From the NCBI RefSeq assembly GCF_030816235.1, contig NZ_JAUSXT010000001.1, positions 558,001-622,000 on the forward strand: a DNA stretch of 64,000 nt, written 5' to 3'. A model generated the notes under the pieces. That model made no database searches. It saw nothing but the letters and a program-made list of their open reading frames with translations, and had not been told where the DNA came from. This stretch comes from Microbacterium sp. W4I4. Lineage in GTDB: Bacteria; Actinomycetota; Actinomycetes; Actinomycetales; Microbacteriaceae. Each line of letters opens with the position of its first letter. Within the stretch, counting starts at the first letter, position 1. This document shows positions 1-7,721 of the stretch, piece after piece. A program made the position numbers and the translations under genes.

Positions 1-468
1 AACACGTGGCGTCGCGTACTGGCGGGCACTTCCGGACACGCAGAGGGCTGGGCGCTGTACGCGGAGCGTCTCATGCAGCAGCTGGGCTATCTCGACGATC
101 CGGCCGACTGTCTCGGCATGCTCGACGGTCAGCGACTGCGTGCACTGCGCGTGGTGCTCGACATCGGTGTGCATCTGGGCAAGCCCCGCCTGGACGGAGA
201 CGGGGTCTGGGACCATGACTATGCGCTGGAGATGATGCGCCACAACGTGAACATGTCCGACGAGTTCCGCCAGTTCGAGGTGAACCGCTACCTGGGCTGG
301 CCAGGGCAGGCGCCGTCGTACAAGGTCGGGCAGCGGATCTGGGAGCAGGTCCGCGACGGTGTGCACGAGCGGGAAGGCGACGCCTTCTCCTTCAAAGACT
401 TCCACAAGCGCGCGCTCGACATCGGCGGAGTGGGGCTCGACACCCTCCGCAACGTCCTGCTCGACTGA
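1..468 (+). CDS. DUF885 family protein, C-terminal part
   Basis: The reading frame is already open at base 1, so the gene starts upstream of the window. 155 residues are visible. The segment EGWALYAERLM (residues about 16-26 of the fragment) and the C-terminal FSFKDFHKRALDIGGVGLD are characteristic of DUF885 proteins, which resemble zinc carboxypeptidase-like hydrolases. The substrate is not known for this family in actinobacteria. The gene ends 41 bp before the next gene, which has its own promoter-like box, so the two are probably separate transcription units. The N-terminal half, which would hold the metal-binding motif, cannot be seen. Confidence 0.85.
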   Translation, partial: NTWRRVLAGTSGHAEGWALYAERLMQQLGYLDDPADCLGMLDGQRLRALRVVLDIGVHLGKPRLDGDGVWDHDYALEMMRHNVNMSDEFRQFEVNRYLGWPGQAPSYKVGQRIWEQVRDGVHEREGDAFSFKDFHKRALDIGGVGLDTLRNVLLD

Positions 469-497
469 TCCGCGCCATCCGCACGCGGGCGCGGCTC

Positions 498-503
498 TAC
501 GAT
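498..503 (+). promoter_or_regulatory. -10 box for MFS gene
   Basis: TACGAT ends 6 nt before the ATG at 510, the spacing expected if transcription starts at the start codon (leaderless mRNA). No Shine-Dalgarno sequence lies between them and no clear -35 is visible. Confidence 0.45.
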
Positions 504-509
504 GAGAGC

Positions 510-1862
510 ATGTCCGGACCAACGCTCTCGAGCCGATCCTCGCTCGCCGCACGTCTTGATGCGCTGCCGTTCACACGGTCGCATCTGCGGGTCCTGACGG
601 GTTCCGGCGTCGGCTGGGCGCTGGATGCCATGGACGTGGGCCTGATCTCGTTCATCATCGCCGTGCTCGCCCAGCAGTGGTCGCTGTCTCCCGCGGAGAC
701 GGGCTGGATCGCCTCGGTCGGCTTCATCGGCATGGCGATCGGCGCGGGTGTCGGTGGCCTGCTGGCCGACCGCCTGGGCCGGCGACAGGTGTTCGCCATC
801 ACGCTGCTGGTCTACGGTGTGGCGACCGGAGCGAGCGCCCTGGTCGGGGGAGTGGCGATGCTGCTCGTGCTGCGCTTCTTCGTCGGGCTCGGCCTCGGTG
901 CAGAACTGCCCGTGGCGTCGACATACGTCAGCGAGTTCGCTCCGGCGGCGATCCGGGGCAGGCTCATCGTCATCCTCGAGGCGTTCTGGGCGGTCGGCTG
1001 GACCGCCGCGGCCCTCATCGGCTACTTCGTGATCCCGGCGTCCGAAGACGGCTGGCGCTGGGCCTTCGCGCTGGGTGCCATCCCTGCCGCCTATGCGCTG
1101 GTGGTGCGGTGGGGTCTGCCCGAGTCGCCCCGCTGGCTGGCATCCCGCGGCCGCATCGGGCAGGCCGATCGGATCGTGTCCTCGCTCGAGACGGATGCCG
1201 CGCTGCAGCGGACCCAGACGATCCGCAAGGCGCCGGCGGTCGAGCCTCTGGCAGCCACGGCATCCGCGCGCATGCGCACTCTGTGGTCGCCGGAGTTCCG
1301 GCTGCGCACACTCAGCGTCTGGACGGTGTGGTTCTGCGTGAACTTCGCGTACTACGGCGCGTTCATCTGGATCCCCAGCATCCTCTTCGCCGCAGGCTAC
1401 GACCTGGTGAAGTCGTTCGGCTTCACCTTGCTGATCACGCTCGCGCAGCTGCCCGGCTATGCGGTCGCGGCCTGGCTCATCGAGGCGTGGGGGCGACGTA
1501 TCACGCTGTCGGTGTTCCTCGCAGGATCCGCCGTCTCCGCCGTGCTGTTCGGCGTGGCCGACAGCCAGGTCGCCATCATCGCGTCAGGCATGGCGCTGTC
1601 GTTCTTCAACCTCGGGGCGTGGGGCGCGCTGTACGCGGTCACCCCGGAGATCTATCCGACCTCGCTGCGGGCGACCGGTGCCGGGTGGGCGGCCGCGGTC
1701 GGACGGATCGCCTCGATCGTCGCCCCGCTGGTCGTGCCGGTGCTGCTCGCTCGAGGAGGTGCGCCGCTCGCGTTCGTCATCTTCTCCGCCTTCTTCGTGG
1801 TCGCCACCGTCGCTGCGTGGGGACTCGTCGACCGACGCGGAAAGTCGCTCGACGACCGTTGA
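510..1862 (+). CDS. MFS transporter (NiaP/aromatic acid-like)
   Basis: A 450-residue secondary transporter with the 12 transmembrane segments of the major facilitator superfamily. It has the loop 2-3 motif ADRLGRRQVF (about residues 90-99) and a second-half equivalent EAWGRRITL. The opening segment with GWALDAMDVGL resembles the AAHS/NiaP branch, which takes up nicotinate or aromatic acids. No neighbouring catabolic gene points to a substrate, so none is assigned. The ATG is chosen because a TACGAT box sits 6 nt upstream. It probably forms its own transcription unit ahead of the SGNH hydrolase. Confidence 0.85.
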   Translation: MSGPTLSSRSSLAARLDALPFTRSHLRVLTGSGVGWALDAMDVGLISFIIAVLAQQWSLSPAETGWIASVGFIGMAIGAGVGGLLADRLGRRQVFAITLLVYGVATGASALVGGVAMLLVLRFFVGLGLGAELPVASTYVSEFAPAAIRGRLIVILEAFWAVGWTAAALIGYFVIPASEDGWRWAFALGAIPAAYALVVRWGLPESPRWLASRGRIGQADRIVSSLETDAALQRTQTIRKAPAVEPLAATASARMRTLWSPEFRLRTLSVWTVWFCVNFAYYGAFIWIPSILFAAGYDLVKSFGFTLLITLAQLPGYAVAAWLIEAWGRRITLSVFLAGSAVSAVLFGVADSQVAIIASGMALSFFNLGAWGALYAVTPEIYPTSLRATGAGWAAAVGRIASIVAPLVVPVLLARGGAPLAFVIFSAFFVVATVAAWGLVDRRGKSLDDR

Positions 1863-1890
1863 CACGTCGCTCGGCGCTCTCCAGCGGTCA

Positions 1891-1896
1891 TAGGCT
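1891..1896 (+). promoter_or_regulatory. -10 box for SGNH hydrolase gene
   Basis: TAGGCT ends 7 nt before the ATG at 1904. The distance fits a leaderless transcript and supports that start codon over the many in-frame upstream codons. Confidence 0.45.
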
Positions 1897-1903
1897 GGAA
1901 GGC

Positions 1904-2659
1904 ATGGCGGAAGTGCGTTTCGTGGCGATCGGAGACTCGTTCACAGAGGGTGTCGGTGACGAGCTTCCCGACGGGACGGTACGCGGTTGGGCCGACATCG
2001 CCGCGCAGGGGTGGGCGAATGCCGCAGGCACAACGATCGAGTACGCCAATCTCGCCATCCGGGGACGGCTTGCCTGGCCGATCGTCGAGCAGCAGCTGGA
2101 GCCTGCGCTGGCACTGCGACCGACCCACCTGTCCTTCAACGCCGGCGGCAATGACATGCTCCGCCCGAACGCCGACATCGAGCACATCGCCGATGCGTTC
2201 TCCCGTGTGCTGCGGCGCTGCGACGAGGAGGGCGTGCGGCTGATCGTGCTGTCCGGCGCCAACCCGAGCGGACGTCTGCCGATGGGCAAGATGGTGCAGC
2301 GTCGCGGTGATCAGCTGTCCGAGGCCGTCATACGTCGCATCGAGGACCGCCCGGACGTCATCCGGGCGCTGAACTGGCCGGACACCGAGCTCTCGCGCGC
2401 ACCGTACTGGTCGGAGGACCGACTGCACATGAACACGCACGGCCACCACCGGGTCGCGGCCCGCGTGCTGCACGCTCTGGGCTACGAACCGCCGGCCGAG
2501 TGGTGGTCCCCGGCCGCGCACCCGCCCGCTGGTCCCAGCGGCTACACGTACTACCGCGAGTTCGTCGGCCCCTGGGTCAAGCGGCGCGTCACCCGGACCT
2601 CGTCCGGCGATGGCCGGACGGCGAAGTACGGGGCGTGGGTCGAACGGAATCCGCAGTGA
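1904..2659 (+). CDS. SGNH/GDSL hydrolase
   Basis: A 251-residue SGNH-fold esterase or lipase-like protein. Block I is IGDSFTEG (Ser at about residue 11), the block III Asn lies in GGND, and the block V Asp/His pair is in DRLHMNTHGHH. There is no signal peptide, so it should be cytoplasmic. The frame is open far upstream, but the ATG at 1904 follows a TAGGCT box and is where the SGNH fold begins. It overlaps the next gene by GTGA, which implies translational coupling. A paralogue at 39787-40620 shares block I and a C-terminal FV-PWV-RR...SSGD pattern. The substrate is unknown. Confidence 0.88.
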   Translation: MAEVRFVAIGDSFTEGVGDELPDGTVRGWADIAAQGWANAAGTTIEYANLAIRGRLAWPIVEQQLEPALALRPTHLSFNAGGNDMLRPNADIEHIADAFSRVLRRCDEEGVRLIVLSGANPSGRLPMGKMVQRRGDQLSEAVIRRIEDRPDVIRALNWPDTELSRAPYWSEDRLHMNTHGHHRVAARVLHALGYEPPAEWWSPAAHPPAGPSGYTYYREFVGPWVKRRVTRTSSGDGRTAKYGAWVERNPQ

Positions 2660-3312
2660 CGGCGATGGCGGGCCGGCGGATGCCGCGACGCATCGTCCAG
2701 CTGCTGATCGGGCTGTTCCTGTACGGCATCGGAATCGCGTTCATCATCCGGGGTGCTCTCGGCGCCGCTCCGTGGGATGTCCTCTCGCAGGGCATATCGA
2801 TGCATCTGCCGCTGAGCTTCGGCATGATCACGATCATCGTCAGCGCGATAGTGCTGCTGGTCTGGATACCGATCCGTCAGAAGCCCGGCGTCGGGACCAT
2901 CCTCAACGCCGTGCTGGTCGGCCCGTCCGCCGATATCGGATTCCTGGTGATCCCGGAGACGGATCTCCTCTGGGTGCGCGTGGTGTTCTTCGTGATCGGC
3001 CTCACCACGCTCGCCGCCGCCACCGGCCTCTACATCGGCGCCCATTTCGGTCCCGGGCCCCGCGACGGGCTCATGACAGGACTTCATCGGGTGACAGGGC
3101 GCCCGATCTGGATGGTGCGCACCGCGCTGGAGATCACGGTGGTCGTGATCGGCTGGCTCCTCGGCGGCATCGTCGGGTTGGGGACCGTCGCCTTCGCGCT
3201 GCTCGTCGGACCGATGTGCCAGTTCTTCATGCGGGTGTTCGAGGTGAAGCTGCCCCAGCGTCCCGTTTCGAGCAGAGATGAAGACCTGCGGCCGGACTCC
3301 GTGACGGGCTGA
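2656..3312 (+). CDS. YczE/YitT-type membrane protein
   Basis: A 218-residue integral membrane protein with about five hydrophobic helices and the N-terminal GALGAAPWDVLSQGIS region typical of the YczE family (YitT-like). The function of the family is not established. The GTG start at 2656 overlaps the stop of the SGNH gene (GTGA). Starts further upstream would lie entirely inside the SGNH gene and add non-hydrophobic sequence. The gene is followed after 2 bp by the SUMF1-like gene, so the three look like one operon. Confidence 0.8.
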   Translation: MTAMAGRRMPRRIVQLLIGLFLYGIGIAFIIRGALGAAPWDVLSQGISMHLPLSFGMITIIVSAIVLLVWIPIRQKPGVGTILNAVLVGPSADIGFLVIPETDLLWVRVVFFVIGLTTLAAATGLYIGAHFGPGPRDGLMTGLHRVTGRPIWMVRTALEITVVVIGWLLGGIVGLGTVAFALLVGPMCQFFMRVFEVKLPQRPVSSRDEDLRPDSVTG

Positions 3313-3314
3313 TC

Positions 3315-4058
3315 GTGGATATCACGGAGATGCGGATGATGCCCGCGGGCACTGTCACCCTGCATGACGCGCGACGCAACGAGCACAGGACCGTCGAGCT
3401 CGAGCCGTTCGAGATCGGCGTGTATCCCGTCACCGAGGAGCTGTTCGCGGAACTCCTCGGTGTGCCGTCGCAGCATCCGCGGCGCCCTGCCCGCGATCTC
3501 AGCTGGCTGCGGGCGATCCGGTTCTGCAACGCGGCCTCGGAGTGGGAGGGCTACGACCCCGCGTACACGTACGACGGCGAGGACGTGACGTGGCATGTCG
3601 ACAGTGACGGGTACCGTCTGCCCACCGAAGCGGAGTGGGAGTTCGCCTGCCGGGCGGGGTCCGTGGGGCCGCACTACGGGCCGCTCGCGGATGTCGCCTG
3701 GACGGCGCTGGACGGCGTGAGCGCGCCCCAGGACGTCGGCGCCAGACTCCCCAACCTGAACGGGCTGTTCGACACGCTCGGCAACGTCTGGGAGTGGTGC
3801 TGGGATCTGCTGGATCCCGAGCGTTACGACGACTACCGCGTGTTCCGCGGCGGCGGTTTCAGCGACGATGCCTGGAGCGTGCGCGCATCGGTGCGCCGCG
3901 GGGGCGGGCCGCGCATGCATCATGATGATGTCGGGATGCGGTTGGCGCGGGGCGGATTCGACACGGAGCAGGCCGCGCAGGGCTGGTCGGCGGCGGCGGA
4001 CATCGAACGCGGCGGCCGCGGGGGACCGCGTCCGATCGGATGGACGCCGCGGCGCTGA
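3315..4058 (+). CDS. SUMF1/FGE-fold protein lacking active-site cysteines
   Basis: A 247-residue protein with the formylglycine-generating enzyme (SUMF1/EgtB/PvdO) fold. Fold motifs are SWLRAIRFCN (63-72), YRLPTEAEWEFACRAG (100-115), GNVWEWCWD (156-164), FRGGGF (177-182) and VGMRLAR (206-212). In true FGEs the segment after the GGSW-like motif carries a Cys pair that binds copper. Here it reads GGGFSDDAWSVRASVR with no Cys, so sulfatase-activating activity is unlikely. No sulfatase gene is nearby. The GTG start lies 2 bp after the YczE stop. A role as a non-catalytic or different oxidase-like member of the fold is possible. Confidence 0.8.
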   Translation: MDITEMRMMPAGTVTLHDARRNEHRTVELEPFEIGVYPVTEELFAELLGVPSQHPRRPARDLSWLRAIRFCNAASEWEGYDPAYTYDGEDVTWHVDSDGYRLPTEAEWEFACRAGSVGPHYGPLADVAWTALDGVSAPQDVGARLPNLNGLFDTLGNVWEWCWDLLDPERYDDYRVFRGGGFSDDAWSVRASVRRGGGPRMHHDDVGMRLARGGFDTEQAAQGWSAAADIERGGRGGPRPIGWTPRR

Positions 4059-4097
4059 AGCGCTGCGCGCGAGCAGGACGACCACGAGGAGAAGCGC

Positions 4098-4916
4098 ATG
4101 TCACGCAAGATCGATGTCATCATCTCGCAGGGGCGGGTCGGGGATCGCTCCGACGGCGCCCTTCCCGGCGCGCTCAAAGCAGGCAGGGCACTCGGCCGAC
4201 TGCTGAGCGTGGACCCGCGCATCGTCGGCACGCCGTCTGCGGCGGTCACCGATGATTGGACGGTGAGCCTGCCTGCAGCATCCGAGACTCTGACCGTGCT
4301 GCGGGACGCGCTTCGCGAATCTCTCGACGCCGGGAGCGTACCCGTCCTGGCCACGAACACGTGCGGGGCGAGTGTGGGTACGCTGCCGACGGTCGCCGAG
4401 CGGTTCCCCGATGCCGTCGTGCTCTGGATCGACGCGCACGGCGACTTCAACACACCCGCGACCACCGAGTCCGGCTATCTGGGCGGCATGGTGCTGGCGG
4501 CGGCGTGCGGACTGTGGGACAGCGGTCACGGTGCCGGCCTGGATCCGACGCAGGCGATCATCGTGGGCGGTCGGGACATCGACCCGGCTGAGGCGGATCT
4601 GCTCGAGCGCAGCGGTGTCAGGGTGCTTCCTCCGGCGCAGAGCACTCCGGCTCGGGTCGCGGAACTGGTCGGCGACCGGGACGTGTGGATCCATGTCGAC
4701 TGGGACGTTCTGGAGCCCGGTTACATCCCCGCCGCGTATCGCGTGGAGCAGGGACTCCTGCCGCACGAGATCGCTGCGATCTTCTCGGCGTTGCCCACCG
4801 AACAGGTGCGCGGCGTCGAACTGGCCGAGTTCGAGGACGACGACCTGGAGGTGCCTTCGCGCGTCAGCGTGGAGCTGATCCTGGAGACCTTCCAGGCGCT
4901 GGGGCTGCAGAAGTAG
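4098..4916 (+). CDS. Arginase/ureohydrolase-fold protein with altered metal site
   Basis: A 272-residue arginase-superfamily protein. DAHGDFN (Asp112, His114, Asp116) and the HVDWDVLEP segment (Asp201, Asp203) supply five of the six usual manganese ligands. The first motif, normally GGDHS, reads NTCGASVG, so Cys89 stands where the ligand His should be. The specific reaction (arginase, agmatinase, formiminoglutamase or other) cannot be told, and no arginine or histidine catabolic gene is adjacent. A GAGGAG ribosome site precedes the ATG by 6 nt. The gene lies 39 bp after the SUMF1-like gene and ends 4 bp from the convergent MFS gene. Confidence 0.8.
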   Translation: MSRKIDVIISQGRVGDRSDGALPGALKAGRALGRLLSVDPRIVGTPSAAVTDDWTVSLPAASETLTVLRDALRESLDAGSVPVLATNTCGASVGTLPTVAERFPDAVVLWIDAHGDFNTPATTESGYLGGMVLAAACGLWDSGHGAGLDPTQAIIVGGRDIDPAEADLLERSGVRVLPPAQSTPARVAELVGDRDVWIHVDWDVLEPGYIPAAYRVEQGLLPHEIAAIFSALPTEQVRGVELAEFEDDDLEVPSRVSVELILETFQALGLQK

Positions 4917-4920
4917 ACCG

Positions 4921-6249
4921 TCAGCGGCGGCGTCTGCGCTCGGGATCCACCCCGATGCGGATGCGGGTGCGCTTGCGTTCGATGATGATCATCGTGATGC
5001 CGAGGATCCACAGCGGCACCTGGGTGAAGAACGCCCAGCGGAAGGCATCCATCGAATAGGTCGACGGCGTTCCGGCTCCCTGGAGGTCGAGCATGAGCCC
5101 GATCAGGAAGATCGCCGTCAGGGCGGCGAGGAAGCCGCCGGAGTTCGTGACGCCGGTCGCCGTGCTGAGGCGATGAGCGGGGTTGTGCGTGCGTGCGTGG
5201 TCGAAGGCGATCATGGATGCCGGGCCGCCGGCCCCGAGACACATCACGAGCACGACAAGCAGCCATACCGGGGCTGGACCGGGCCAGAAGATCACCAGCA
5301 GCCACGCGATGACCTGCACACCGATGCTCGGCAGCACGAGTGCGAGCGAACGGCGCAGCGGACTGCGGCGGGAGAGCTCTCCGAGGATCGGCCCCAGGAC
5401 CATGGCGACGACGACGTTCAGCGACAGCAGGCCTGCAGCGGCCGCATTCGAGAGGCCCTCGCCCGCCGTCAGGAACGGCATGCCCCACAGGAGAAGGAAC
5501 GCGGTGCCCGCGAAGGGCGTCGTGAAGTGCGACCAGAAGGCGAGCCGGGTACCGGGGTGAGCCCAGGCCGCGCGGATGCCGACGCCGGTGTCGATCGATG
5601 AGGTGACCACTCGGATCACGCCTGTCTCGGTGTTGACCGTGACGTCCTCCGTGCGCTCGGGAGGCCGGTTGCGCACGATCGCCCAGACCAGGATCGCGAA
5701 CAGGACGCCGAGTCCTGACACGCTGCCGAACGTGATCGTCCAGGTGGTGGAGTGCAGCAGGGCCGCCAGCGGAAGCAGAGCGACCAGCTGCCCGGCCTGA
5801 CCTGCGATACCGGTCATCTGCACCATCAACGGGCTTCGCTGCGCGGGGAACCAGGTGGCGACCAGCCGCAGTACGGCGGGGAAGATCGCGGCGTCACCGG
5901 CGCCGAGAAGCACGCGCGCGACGATCGCGACGCCGATGCTGGGCGAGACCGCCATGACGAACTGGCCGGCCGCCATCAGCAGCATCCCGATCACCATGAT
6001 CGGACGCGACCCGAATCGATCGAGCAGCACCCCGATGGGGATCTGCATGCCACCGTAGACGGCGAGCTGCACGACGGCGAAGAGCGAGAGCGTGGCGGCA
6101 TCCGCCTGGAACCGCTCGGCCGCGTCGACGCCGGCCGCGCTCAGCGAGCTGCGGTTCACGATCGCGAGCACATACGCGGCGACGGCGACCGACCAGATCA
6201 GCCAGCCGCGCCAGCTCGGCGAGCTGCGGGGGAGGGGAGTGGCGGTCAC
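4921..6249 (-). CDS. MFS transporter
   Basis: A 442-residue major facilitator protein of the nitrate/glucarate-transporter-like type. It has GVLLDRFGSRPIMVIG in loop 2-3, a GAGDAAIFPAVLRL segment in helix 4-5, and an Arg/Lys-rich C-terminal tail (RKRTRIR...ERRRRR). The open frame extends to 6393, but the extra 48 residues are polar and unlike a transporter N-terminus. The GTG at 6249 (VTATPLPRSS) is preferred because a TAATCT box lies 7 nt upstream. The substrate is unknown. It is convergent with the arginase-like gene and divergent from the desaturase. Confidence 0.82.
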   Translation of the reverse strand: MTATPLPRSSPSWRGWLIWSVAVAAYVLAIVNRSSLSAAGVDAAERFQADAATLSLFAVVQLAVYGGMQIPIGVLLDRFGSRPIMVIGMLLMAAGQFVMAVSPSIGVAIVARVLLGAGDAAIFPAVLRLVATWFPAQRSPLMVQMTGIAGQAGQLVALLPLAALLHSTTWTITFGSVSGLGVLFAILVWAIVRNRPPERTEDVTVNTETGVIRVVTSSIDTGVGIRAAWAHPGTRLAFWSHFTTPFAGTAFLLLWGMPFLTAGEGLSNAAAAGLLSLNVVVAMVLGPILGELSRRSPLRRSLALVLPSIGVQVIAWLLVIFWPGPAPVWLLVVLVMCLGAGGPASMIAFDHARTHNPAHRLSTATGVTNSGGFLAALTAIFLIGLMLDLQGAGTPSTYSMDAFRWAFFTQVPLWILGITMIIIERKRTRIRIGVDPERRRRR

Positions 6250-6256
6250 TCCATCA

Positions 6257-6262
6257 AGATTA
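6257..6262 (-). promoter_or_regulatory. -10 box for MFS gene
   Basis: TAATCT on the minus strand, 7 nt before the GTG at 6249, consistent with a leaderless start. It lies in the 191-bp divergent spacer (6250-6440) shared with the desaturase operon. I see no strong operator palindrome in that spacer. Confidence 0.35.
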
Positions 6263-6440
6263 GTGGGCGCACGGCTGCGGCTGTCTCGACTATCGACTCG
6301 TCGTGCGAGTGTCAAGGCTGTGGCGAGCGTTCTCTCCGGTACATCATCATCGCAACTGAGCGGATATCCGAGGAGATGATGGCAATGATCCATTCCAGCG
6401 GAACGACCCAGAGCGGCCTTGAGATACTCCGGAAGCAGCG

Positions 6441-7484
6441 ATGACCGGGGAGAGGTACGTGGAGGCCTTCCATGCTCTGTCCGCAGAAGCCAACGAAGCC
6501 GGACTGATGAGACGTCGATACGGCTTCTACTGGACGATGATCCTGTTCTGGATGCTCGCGGTCGCAGCCATCCTCATCGGCGTCGTCCTCCTGGGACCGA
6601 CGTGGTGGCAGCTTCTGCTGGCGGCGCTGCTGGGGCTGGCGTTCGCCCAGCTAGGCTTCCTCGGTCACGAGGCCGCGCACCAGCAGGTCTTCGCTTCGGC
6701 CGGGTGGAACGAATGGATGTCGCGGGTGATTGCCGGACTGTTCACCGGCCTCAGCTTCGGCTGGTGGGTCGACAAACACGGTCGGCATCACGCGAACCCC
6801 AACCAGGATGCCCTCGATCCGGACGTCGACGCCGGGGTGGTCTCATTCACTCCCGAGGGCACCGACCGCCGGTCCGGCGTCATGGCGAAGATCGGCGAAT
6901 ACCAGGGCTACTACTTCCTCCCCGTCCTGCTGTTCGAGGGGGCGTCTCTCCATGTCGACTCGTTCAGGAACATCCTGTCGGGAAGGAACGTCACGCGCCG
7001 CTGGACGGAGATCGTCTTCGTCGGGGTCCACTTCGTCGGATACCTGGCTCTGCTGTTCATCGTGCTGCCACCGGGCATGGCGATCGCCTTCTTCGCCGTG
7101 CAGCTCGCTGTCTTCGGATTCCTCCTCGGCGGCGCGTTCTCACCCAATCACATCGGGATGCCGACCGTGCCGCACGACGTGGACCTCGACTTCCTGCGAC
7201 GACAGGTCTACATGTCACGAAACGTGCGTGGCGGGCCGGTCGTGCATTTCTTCATGGGAGGACTCGAGTACCAGATCGAACATCACCTGTTCCCGATGGC
7301 ACCCAGGCCGAACCTGCGGGCACTGCAGACGGTCGTGCGCCGACACTGCGCCGAGCAGGGCATACCGTACACCGAGACCTCGCTCGGTGAGGCGTTTCGC
7401 ACGATCATCGCTTATCTCAATCAGGTGGGGTTGAAGAATCGCGATCCCTACACCTGCCCGCTCGTGAGACAGTACCGAGGCTGA
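6441..7484 (+). CDS. Membrane fatty acid desaturase
   Basis: A 347-residue integral membrane di-iron desaturase. All three histidine boxes are present: GHEAAHQ (His76, His80), HGRHH (113-117) and QIEHH (278-282). Hydrophobic pairs lie at about 33-72 and 193-232. The layout fits acyl-CoA/acyl-lipid desaturases of the mycobacterial DesA3 and linoleoyl-CoA type. Such enzymes introduce a double bond using O2 and electrons from a ferredoxin or reductase. The ferredoxin gene 12 bp downstream is the obvious candidate donor. The likely role is membrane fluidity control. The exact bond position cannot be read from sequence. Confidence 0.9.
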   Translation: MTGERYVEAFHALSAEANEAGLMRRRYGFYWTMILFWMLAVAAILIGVVLLGPTWWQLLLAALLGLAFAQLGFLGHEAAHQQVFASAGWNEWMSRVIAGLFTGLSFGWWVDKHGRHHANPNQDALDPDVDAGVVSFTPEGTDRRSGVMAKIGEYQGYYFLPVLLFEGASLHVDSFRNILSGRNVTRRWTEIVFVGVHFVGYLALLFIVLPPGMAIAFFAVQLAVFGFLLGGAFSPNHIGMPTVPHDVDLDFLRRQVYMSRNVRGGPVVHFFMGGLEYQIEHHLFPMAPRPNLRALQTVVRRHCAEQGIPYTETSLGEAFRTIIAYLNQVGLKNRDPYTCPLVRQYRG

Positions 7485-7496
7485 GGAGGCCAGTCC

Positions 7497-7721
7497 ATGA
7501 AGGTGACAGCGAACCCGACGACCTGCATCGCTTCCGGCAACTGCAGTCGCACCGCCCCGCGTGTCTTCGCGAACCTCGAGGAGAACCATGGATTCGTCAG
7601 CATCCTGAATGAGCATCCCGAGGACTCCGACTGGGCCGCCGTGCGCGAAGCGGAGAGCCTGTGCCCTTCGGCGACCATCCGCATCGAGGACGATTCTGAT
7701 GACATTCCAACCGGGACGTGA
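7497..7721 (+). CDS. 3Fe-4S ferredoxin
   Basis: A 74-residue small ferredoxin. It has three cysteines in the arrangement Cys10-x5-Cys16 and Cys56-Pro, with Ser13 at the place of the fourth cysteine of 4Fe-4S proteins, which marks a 3Fe-4S cluster. Such ferredoxins in actinobacteria serve cytochromes P450 or desaturases. Here the neighbour is a desaturase and no P450 is in the window. A GAGGAGG ribosome site precedes the ATG. The 3' end overlaps the next gene by 23 bp. No ferredoxin reductase is adjacent, so electrons must be delivered by a reductase encoded elsewhere. Confidence 0.9.
   Translation: MKVTANPTTCIASGNCSRTAPRVFANLEENHGFVSILNEHPEDSDWAAVREAESLCPSATIRIEDDSDDIPTGT

Noticed and set aside
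3084-4085. Long minus-strand frames such as 3084-4085, 8104-9222 and 8802-10580
   Set aside because: They run opposite well-supported genes and have Arg/His/Pro-rich composition without domains, as expected in high-GC DNA.
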